From: an uncultured Lachnospiraceae bacterium
Lineage (GTDB): Bacteria; Bacillota; Clostridia; Lachnospirales; Lachnospiraceae
Direction: 5' to 3'
Assembly: GCA_902476265.1 (NCBI GenBank)
Contig: CABSCP010000001.1
Coordinates: 186,001 to 250,000, forward strand
DNA length: 64,000 nucleotides
This document shows positions 58,604 to 64,000 of the stretch, in pieces. Positions within the stretch are counted from its first letter, which is position 1, and each line of letters begins with the position of its first letter. The notes below the pieces were generated by a model. The model was not told the origin of the DNA, made no database searches, and saw nothing but the letters and a program-made list of their open reading frames with translations. Both the position numbers and the translations under genes were made by a program.

Positions 58604-58632
58604 TTGATTTTCCCGGATCCAGGGGCTATGAT
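58604..58632 (+). promoter_or_regulatory. Predicted promoter of the FGGY kinase operon
   Basis: TTGATT (58604-58609) and TATGAT (58627-58632) are 17 bases apart; transcription would start near 58639, at the edge of operator copy 2. Confidence 0.65.
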
Positions 58633-58642
58633 AAAACCAGGA

Positions 58643-58658
58643 TGTGCCCGCGCACGAA
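58643..58658 (+). promoter_or_regulatory. Operator copy 2 (at the transcription start)
   Basis: TGTGCCCGCGCACGAA directly after the predicted start of transcription, the classical place for a LacI-type block. Confidence 0.7.
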
Positions 58659-58673
58659 AGTTCTGCAAATTTA

Positions 58674-58689
58674 TGTGCCCGGGCACGCA
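58674..58689 (+). promoter_or_regulatory. Operator copy 3 (leader)
   Basis: TGTGCCCGGGCACGCA, 31 bases (three helical turns) after copy 2 and just before the AGGAGG ribosome site of the kinase gene. GTGCCCGGGCAC is a perfect palindrome. Confidence 0.7.
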
Positions 58690-58704
58690 CATAGGAGGTC
58701 GGAT

Positions 58705-60174
58705 ATGTATTATATCGGAGTGGATTTGGGAACGTCGGCAGTGAAACTTTTGCTGATGGAAGGTAACGGGAAAATCGCAAACGTGGTATCCAGGGAGTAT
58801 CCCCTGTCTTTCCCCCATCCCGGCTGGTCGGAGCAAAAGCCGGAAGACTGGTGGGAACAGACGGTTCTGGGGATGAAAGAACTGCTGGAGGGCTTTGACA
58901 GAGAGCAGGTAGCGGGCATCAGCTTCGGCGGGCAGATGCACGGCCTTGTGATCCTGGATGAAGAGGATCATGTGATCCGTCCCGCAATTTTATGGAATGA
59001 CGGGAGAACGGCAGAAGAAAACGATTATCTCAATCAGGTGATCGGTAAGGAAACGCTCTCTTCCTATACGGCGAATATTTCTTTTACGGGATTCACCGCG
59101 CCCAAGATTTTATGGGTGAAAAAGAATGAGCCGGACAATTTTGCCCGTATCGCCAAGATCATGCTGCCCAAGGATTATCTGGCTTACCGGCTGACAGGAG
59201 TCCACTGTACCGATGTTTCCGATGCATCCGGCATGCTGTTGTTCGATGTGAAAAACCGCTGCTGGTCAAAGGAAATGTGTGAAATCTGTGAGGTGAAGGA
59301 AGAACAGCTGGCCGCCGTTTACGAAAGTTATGAAACGGTGGGGACCGTACTTCCCGATGTGGCAAAAGAGCTGGGCATTCCCGAAACCGTCAGAGTGGCC
59401 GCGGGAGCGGGGGACAATGCCGCAGCAGCGGTGGGGACCGGCACCGTAGGAGAGGGAAGATGCAACATTTCCCTGGGAACCAGCGGAACGATCTTTATCT
59501 CTTCGAAAAACTTTGGCGTGGACCGGAACAATGCGCTTCACGCTTTCGCCCATGCGGACGGGCATTATCATTTGATGGGCTGCATGCTTTCAGCGGCATC
59601 CTGCAATAAATGGTGGATGGACGACATCATCGGCACGAAGGATTATGGTGCACAACAGGAGAAAATCGAAAAACTCGGGGAAAATCATGTTTACTTCCTG
59701 CCTTATCTGATGGGAGAGCGCTCCCCTCACAATGATCCGGATGCCAGAGGCACCTTTATCGGAATGACCATGGATACCACCAGGGCCGATATGACCCAGG
59801 CAGTGCTGGAAGGGGTCGCCTTCGCGCTGAGGGATTCCTTTGAGGTGGCAAAATCCCTGGGCATAAAAATCGAGCGCACAAAAATCTGCGGCGGCGGGGC
59901 GAAGAGTCCGCTGTGGAAAAAGATCATCGCCAACGTGATGAATGTGAAAGTTGACGTGATCGAGAGTGAGGAAGGTCCGGGCTATGGCGGCGCCATGCTG
60001 GCGGCGGTGGCCTGTGGGGAATATGCATCCGTGGAGGAAGCGGCAGAAAAGCTGGTACGGGTGGTGGATACGGTGGAGCCTGATCCGGAATTGGCGGCGA
60101 AATATGAAGCCCGCTATGCACAGTTTAAACAGATTTATCCCACGGTGAAGGAACTGTTTCCCAAATTGAAATGA
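58705..60174 (+). CDS. xylB: FGGY-family carbohydrate kinase, xylulokinase-like
   Basis: 489 residues from the ATG at 58705, preceded by AGGAGG. Two-domain sugar kinase: IGVDLGTSAVKLLLMEGNGK (phosphate 1), HPGWSEQKPEDWW, SFGGQMHGLVILDE and ILWNDGRT (substrate side, catalytic Asp), GAGDNAAAAVGTGTV and the C-terminal KICGGGAKSPLWKKIIANV, all of the xylulokinase type. It phosphorylates a ketose, by similarity D-xylulose, in the cytoplasm. An earlier in-frame ATG (58495) would put the operators inside the gene and is rejected. With the isomerase two genes downstream it forms an isomerise-then-phosphorylate pathway; since that isomerase is fucose/arabinose-like the sugar may not be D-xylose. Confidence 0.92.
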   Translation: MYYIGVDLGTSAVKLLLMEGNGKIANVVSREYPLSFPHPGWSEQKPEDWWEQTVLGMKELLEGFDREQVAGISFGGQMHGLVILDEEDHVIRPAILWNDGRTAEENDYLNQVIGKETLSSYTANISFTGFTAPKILWVKKNEPDNFARIAKIMLPKDYLAYRLTGVHCTDVSDASGMLLFDVKNRCWSKEMCEICEVKEEQLAAVYESYETVGTVLPDVAKELGIPETVRVAAGAGDNAAAAVGTGTVGEGRCNISLGTSGTIFISSKNFGVDRNNALHAFAHADGHYHLMGCMLSAASCNKWWMDDIIGTKDYGAQQEKIEKLGENHVYFLPYLMGERSPHNDPDARGTFIGMTMDTTRADMTQAVLEGVAFALRDSFEVAKSLGIKIERTKICGGGAKSPLWKKIIANVMNVKVDVIESEEGPGYGGAMLAAVACGEYASVEEAAEKLVRVVDTVEPDPELAAKYEARYAQFKQIYPTVKELFPKLK

Positions 60175-60193
60175 GAAAGGGGATTACAAAGAT

Positions 60194-60808
60194 ATGAAAA
60201 TTCAGGAAGTGACAGACAAGGCGTTTCAGAAATACGGAAGAGTGATCCGGGACATTGATTTTACACAGCTGCTTTCCAAAATGGAAGAAACGCCGCTGCC
60301 GGAGGATGTGGTTTATGTGGCCTCGGTGCCTGCCTTGGAGGAGCTGCCGGTTTACCGGGAACTGACCGTGAAAACCTATGGGGAGCTGCCTATCCAGATC
60401 GGCTATTGCAACGGCCATAATAAAAAGCTCAACGCCCTGGAATACCACAGAAGTTCCGAAATCGACATTGCGGCTACGGAACTGGTGCTGCTGTTGGGAT
60501 GGCAGCAGGATATTACACCGGATTTTACTTATGATACGGCAAAAGTGGAGGCTTTCCGTGTGCCTGCGGGAACAGCGGTGGAACTGTATGCCACCACCCT
60601 GCATTACGCGCCCTGTCAGGCGGATGAAAACGGCTTCCGCTGTGTGATCGTTCTTCCCAGAGATACCAATCTGGATCTGGAAGAGGGCCATGCAGACGGT
60701 GAAGACAGACATCTGACCGCAAAGAATAAATGGCTTTTGGGACATCCCGAAGGGGGACTGCCCGAAGGAAGCCCAATGGGGCTGATCGGGGAAAACCTGA
60801 GTCTGTAA
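60194..60808 (+). CDS. DUF4867 family protein, cupin-like
   Basis: 204 residues, 19 bases after the kinase gene and 46 before the isomerase gene. It fits DUF4867, found mostly beside FGGY kinases and fucose-isomerase-like genes in Firmicutes. A likely metal or sugar site is NALEYHRSSEIDIAATELVLLLGW (cut: EYHRSSEIDIA), together with PAGTAVELYATTLHYAPCQ, an arrangement of His and Glu like that of cupin sugar isomerases and ureidoglycolate lyases. The C-terminal stretch LTAKNKWLLGHPEG is also conserved in look. The role is not known; a sugar mutarotase, isomerase or lactonase step in the same pathway would fit. Confidence 0.85.
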   Translation: MKIQEVTDKAFQKYGRVIRDIDFTQLLSKMEETPLPEDVVYVASVPALEELPVYRELTVKTYGELPIQIGYCNGHNKKLNALEYHRSSEIDIAATELVLLLGWQQDITPDFTYDTAKVEAFRVPAGTAVELYATTLHYAPCQADENGFRCVIVLPRDTNLDLEEGHADGEDRHLTAKNKWLLGHPEGGLPEGSPMGLIGENLSL

Positions 60809-60854
60809 TTGTGAGGAAACCAATATTTCATATTTTAAACGGAGGATCAGAAAA

Positions 60855-62339
60855 ATGATGAATTTACCCAAAGTAAAAATCGGTATTGTAGCGGTGAGCC
60901 GCGACTGTTTCCCGGAATCGCTGTCCGTGAACAGAAGGAAAGCCCTGGTGGAGGCATACCGGGCAAAATATGACGGGGCGGATATTTATGAATGTCCCGT
61001 ATGCATCGTGGAAAGTGAAATCCATATGGTGCAGGCGCTGGAGGATATCAAAAAAGCAGGCTGTAACGCGCTGTGTGTTTATCTCGGAAACTTCGGCCCC
61101 GAAATTTCCGAAACCCTGCTGGCAAAGCATTTTGACGGCCCTTCCATGTTCATCGCGGCAGCGGAAGAATCTCAGAACGACCTGGTGGGCGGACGCGGCG
61201 ACGCTTACTGCGGCATGTTAAATGCCAGCTATAACTTAAAGCTGCGCAATGTGAAAGCGTATATCCCCGAGTATCCTGTGGGAACGGCGGAAGAATGCGC
61301 GGATATGATTCGGGAATTTGTTCCCATCGCAAGGGCGATTGTAGGTTTAAAGAGCTTAAAGATCATCAGCTTCGGCCCCAGACCGTTAAACTTCCTGGCA
61401 TGTAATGCACCCATCAAACAGCTGTACAACCTGGGGATTGAAATTGAAGAAAACTCCGAACTGGATTTGTTTGAAGCTTTCAATAAACATGAAGGGGATG
61501 AAAGAATCCCTGCCAAGGTCAAAGAGATGGAAGAGGAGCTGGGAGAAGGCAACCAGAAGCCCGAAATCCTGAGCAAACTGGCCCAGTATGAATTGACTCT
61601 CTTAGACTGGGTGGAAGCGCATAAGGGATACAGGGAGTATGTGGCGATTGCCGGAAAATGCTGGCCCGCGTTCCAGACCCAGTTCGGCTTTGTACCCTGC
61701 TATGTGAACAGCCGTCTGACAGGAATGGGCATTCCGGTATCCTGCGAAGTGGATATTTACGGCTGCTTAAGCGAATTTATCGGCACAGCGGTGAGCGATG
61801 ATGTGGTAACTCTGCTGGATATCAACAACAGCGTGCCGGATGATATGTATGAAGAAGCCATCAAAGGAAAGTATGAGTATACCCATAAGGATACCTTCAT
61901 GGGCTTCCACTGCGGCAATACCTGCTCCAAAAAGCTGGCGTTCTGCAGCATGAAAAACCAGATGATTATGGCAAGATCCCTTCCTGTGGAAGTGACAAAC
62001 GGCACGCTGGAAGGCGACATCGTACCCGGCAACATCACCTTCTATCGGTTACAGTCCACGGCGGACTGCCGGCTGCGCGCTTATATCGCCCACGGCGAAG
62101 TGCTTCCCGTAGCCACCAGATCCTTCGGCGGCATCGGCGTATTCGCAATTCCGGAAATGGGACGTTTCTACAGACATGTGCTGATCGAAAAGAACTATCC
62201 CCATCACGGAGCGGTAGCTTTCGGACACTACGGAAAAGCGCTGTATGAAGTGTTTAAATACATCGGTGTTCCGGTAGAGGACATCAACTTCAACCAGCCC
62301 AAAGGCATGATGTACCCCACCGAGAATCCGTTCGCATAA
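60855..62339 (+). CDS. L-fucose/L-arabinose isomerase family protein
   Basis: 494 residues behind GGAGG (60841-60845). The N-terminal half (VKIGIVAVSRDCFPESL, CNALCVYLGNFGPEI) and C-terminal half (MGFHCGNTCSKKL, GNITFYRLQSTADCRLRAYIAHGEVLP region, IEKNYPHHGAVAFGHYGKALYE with His ligands) match the fucose/arabinose isomerase superfamily, Mn-dependent aldose-ketose isomerases. It lacks the length of true FucI (about 590). It supplies the ketose for the FGGY kinase. Which aldose (L-arabinose, D-arabinose, L-fucose, D-xylose) cannot be told from the sequence. Confidence 0.9.
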   Translation: MMNLPKVKIGIVAVSRDCFPESLSVNRRKALVEAYRAKYDGADIYECPVCIVESEIHMVQALEDIKKAGCNALCVYLGNFGPEISETLLAKHFDGPSMFIAAAEESQNDLVGGRGDAYCGMLNASYNLKLRNVKAYIPEYPVGTAEECADMIREFVPIARAIVGLKSLKIISFGPRPLNFLACNAPIKQLYNLGIEIEENSELDLFEAFNKHEGDERIPAKVKEMEEELGEGNQKPEILSKLAQYELTLLDWVEAHKGYREYVAIAGKCWPAFQTQFGFVPCYVNSRLTGMGIPVSCEVDIYGCLSEFIGTAVSDDVVTLLDINNSVPDDMYEEAIKGKYEYTHKDTFMGFHCGNTCSKKLAFCSMKNQMIMARSLPVEVTNGTLEGDIVPGNITFYRLQSTADCRLRAYIAHGEVLPVATRSFGGIGVFAIPEMGRFYRHVLIEKNYPHHGAVAFGHYGKALYEVFKYIGVPVEDINFNQPKGMMYPTENPFA

Positions 62340-62372
62340 CAGGCGGGAAGAGGAACAAAGAGGTTAAAAGAC

Positions 62373-64000
62373 ATGAGTAAATACAGAGAACGGGCCGCCG
62401 CGCTGGTGGCACAGATGACGCTGGAGGAAAAGGTGGGGCAGACCCTCTTTAACGCCCCGGCGGTGGAACGGCTGGGCATCCCTTCCTATAACTGGTGGAA
62501 CGAAGCCCTGCACGGCGTGGCCCGGGCGGGCACCGCCACCCTGTTTCCCCAGGCCATCGGCGTAGCCGCCTCTTTTGACGAAGACCTGGTGGGAAAAATG
62601 GCGGAGACCATCGCCGATGAGGCCAGAGCCAAATATAATGCCCAGAAAAAGGCAGGGGACAGGGATATCTATAAGGGACTCACCTTCTGGGCTCCCAATG
62701 TGAACATTTTCAGAGATCCCCGCTGGGGCCGGGGACAGGAAACATACGGGGAAGATCCTTATCTGACCTCCCGGCTGGGCGTACGCTTCGTGGAAGGACT
62801 GCAGGGGGATGACCCGGACTATATGAAAGCGGCGGCCTGCGCGAAACATTTTGCAGTACATTCCGGGCCGGAGGGCCTGCGCCATGAATTTGACGCGACA
62901 GCATCCCGACAGGATATGTATGAAACTTATCTTCCCGCTTTTAAAGCCTGCGTCAAGGAGGCCAAGGTGGAAGCCGTCATGGGCGCTTATAACCGCACCA
63001 ACGGAGAGCCCTGCTGCGGCAGCAAAACACTGTTACGGGACATTCTCAGAGACGAATGGGGATTTGAAGGCCATGTGGTCAGCGACTGCTGGGCGGTGCT
63101 GGATTTCCATGAGCACCACAAAATAACAAAGACACCGCTGGAATCGGCGGCTATGGCGATAAACAATGGCTGTGACTTAAACTGCGGCTGCATGTTCCCC
63201 AATCTGCGGGATGCAGTGCGGGGCGGCTATGTGGAGGAATCCAGGCTGGACGAAGCGGTGACCAATCTGATGGAAACCCGGATGAAGCTGGGCATGTTTG
63301 AAGAGGAGGGAAAAGTTCCCTTTGACGAAATCGGCTATGACCGTGTGGATACGCCGGAAAACCGCGCCCTGAATCTGGAAATTGCCAGAAAGAGCCTGGT
63401 GCTTCTGAAAAATGAAAATCATTTTCTGCCGCTGGACAAAACAAAAATCAGGTCCATCGGCGTGATCGGCCCCAATGCGGATTCCAGAAGAGCATTGGTA
63501 GGAAACTATGAAGGAACCGCCTCCCGTTATGTGACTGTGCTGGAAGGCATTGAGGACTATGCGGGCGATGATGTGAGAGTTTATTATTCCGAAGGCTGTC
63601 CCCTGTATCAGGACAAGAGCAGCGGCCTGACCGCGGGAAGAGACCGGATTTCCGAAGTGAAAGCGGTGTGCAGCGTCAGCGATGTGGTGGTAATGGTGCT
63701 GGGGCTGGATGCCGGAATCGAAGGGGAACAGGGAGACGCCGGCAACGAATTTGCCAGCGGCGATAAGCTGAACCTGGAATACCCCGGCCTGCAGCCGGAG
63801 ATCCTGCGCACCGCTTATGAAAGCGGAAAACCGGTGATCCTGGTATCCATGACCGGGTCCGCCATGGCTTTGAGCTGGGAAGACGACCATATTCCGGCCA
63901 TCATTCAGGCGTGGTATCCCGGTTCACAGGGCGGCAGAGCGGTGGCAGAGCTGATTTTCGGAGCATACAGCCCGGAAGGGAAGCTGCCCGTAACTTTCTA
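62373..64000 (+). CDS. GH3 beta-xylosidase-like glycoside hydrolase, 5' part
   Basis: The frame is open to the window edge (542 codons seen; family members have 690-720). AGAGG stands nine bases before the ATG. The N-terminal TIM barrel has YNWWNEALHGVA, FWAPNVNIFRDPRWGRGQE, CAKHFAVHSGPE and HVVSDCWAV with nucleophile D238; the second alpha/beta domain starts near 350 (SLVLLKNENHFLPL) with VVMVLGLDAGIEGEQGD, which supplies the acid/base side. This set is that of xylan beta-1,4-xylosidases and alpha-L-arabinofuranosidases of GH3. No signal peptide, so it acts on imported oligosaccharides. It is the fourth gene of the operator-controlled operon. Confidence 0.93.
   Translation, partial: MSKYRERAAALVAQMTLEEKVGQTLFNAPAVERLGIPSYNWWNEALHGVARAGTATLFPQAIGVAASFDEDLVGKMAETIADEARAKYNAQKKAGDRDIYKGLTFWAPNVNIFRDPRWGRGQETYGEDPYLTSRLGVRFVEGLQGDDPDYMKAAACAKHFAVHSGPEGLRHEFDATASRQDMYETYLPAFKACVKEAKVEAVMGAYNRTNGEPCCGSKTLLRDILRDEWGFEGHVVSDCWAVLDFHEHHKITKTPLESAAMAINNGCDLNCGCMFPNLRDAVRGGYVEESRLDEAVTNLMETRMKLGMFEEEGKVPFDEIGYDRVDTPENRALNLEIARKSLVLLKNENHFLPLDKTKIRSIGVIGPNADSRRALVGNYEGTASRYVTVLEGIEDYAGDDVRVYYSEGCPLYQDKSSGLTAGRDRISEVKAVCSVSDVVVMVLGLDAGIEGEQGDAGNEFASGDKLNLEYPGLQPEILRTAYESGKPVILVSMTGSAMALSWEDDHIPAIIQAWYPGSQGGRAVAELIFGAYSPEGKLPVTF

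Noticed and set aside
58354..58704. An upstream start (ATG 58495) giving the FGGY kinase 70 extra residues.
   Set aside because: The extension would contain the promoter and all three operators and has no family similarity; the ATG at 58705 has a perfect AGGAGG.

Overview
The window looks like a chromosomal segment of a gut Clostridia species, most likely a member of the Lachnospiraceae. This is inferred from Gram-positive Shine-Dalgarno and sigma-A signals, lipoprotein-type binding proteins, the many glycan-use operons, and housekeeping genes (mutS2, yhaM, trmL, RlmCD-type methyltransferase) of Firmicutes type. Genus and species cannot be fixed from the sequence alone. The backbone is moderately GC-rich; one block (about 9.7-15.3 kb) is strikingly AT-rich.

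Layout. 1-9.7 kb is core: the end of a class I aminotransferase, trmL, a histidine kinase/OmpR-type regulator pair, mutS2, a membrane-anchored HtrA-like protein that has lost its whole catalytic triad, a YhaM-type exoribonuclease and an rRNA methyltransferase. 9.7-15.3 kb is an AT-rich accessory island that looks like a worn defence island: a HEPN-like protein, a DUF1016/YhcG-type PD-(D/E)xK nuclease, a GIY-YIG/DUF4357 gene broken by one base in a T run, an HNH-SAVED protein resembling the CBASS effector Cap5 with no cyclase in sight, a small unknown gene and a decayed gene. 15.4-22.5 kb holds a divergent AraC regulator and an operon for a GH127 beta-L-arabinofuranosidase with an RbsABC-type sugar transporter. 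22.6-31.3 kb is a beta-mannan operon (LacI regulator, GH26 mannanase without signal peptide, LplBC-A type oligosaccharide transporter, GH2 beta-mannosidase). Its likely operator, TGCAAAATANTGCA, occurs at the LacI gene and twice around the operon promoter. 31.4-36 kb holds a sulfatase, an AbgT-family transporter and an M20 amidohydrolase.

36-41 kb is mixed: an unknown Cys-rich protein, a phosphoribosyltransferase, an esterase, a beta-propeller lactonase-like protein, a short AraC protein and a small membrane protein. 41-45.6 kb carries a hybrid sensor kinase whose end overlaps the start of a solute-binding lipoprotein gene, with no permease nearby. 45.8-54.2 kb has an alkyltransferase-like protein lacking the acceptor Cys, a GHKL/LytTR two-component system divergent from a BceAB-like ABC exporter, a polysaccharide deacetylase and a membrane-anchored DUF5722 protein. 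54.4-64 kb is a second glycan locus: LacI regulator and GH2 enzyme on the minus strand, divergent from a FGGY kinase, DUF4867, fucose/arabinose-isomerase-family and GH3 operon. Three copies of a TGTGCCCGNGCACGNA operator lie in front of that operon.

Three related structured intergenic repeats (about 37.14, 41.14 and 54.28 kb) share a nested-hairpin layout and are not explained by any gene. No tRNA, rRNA, CRISPR array, insertion sequence or known riboswitch was recognised.
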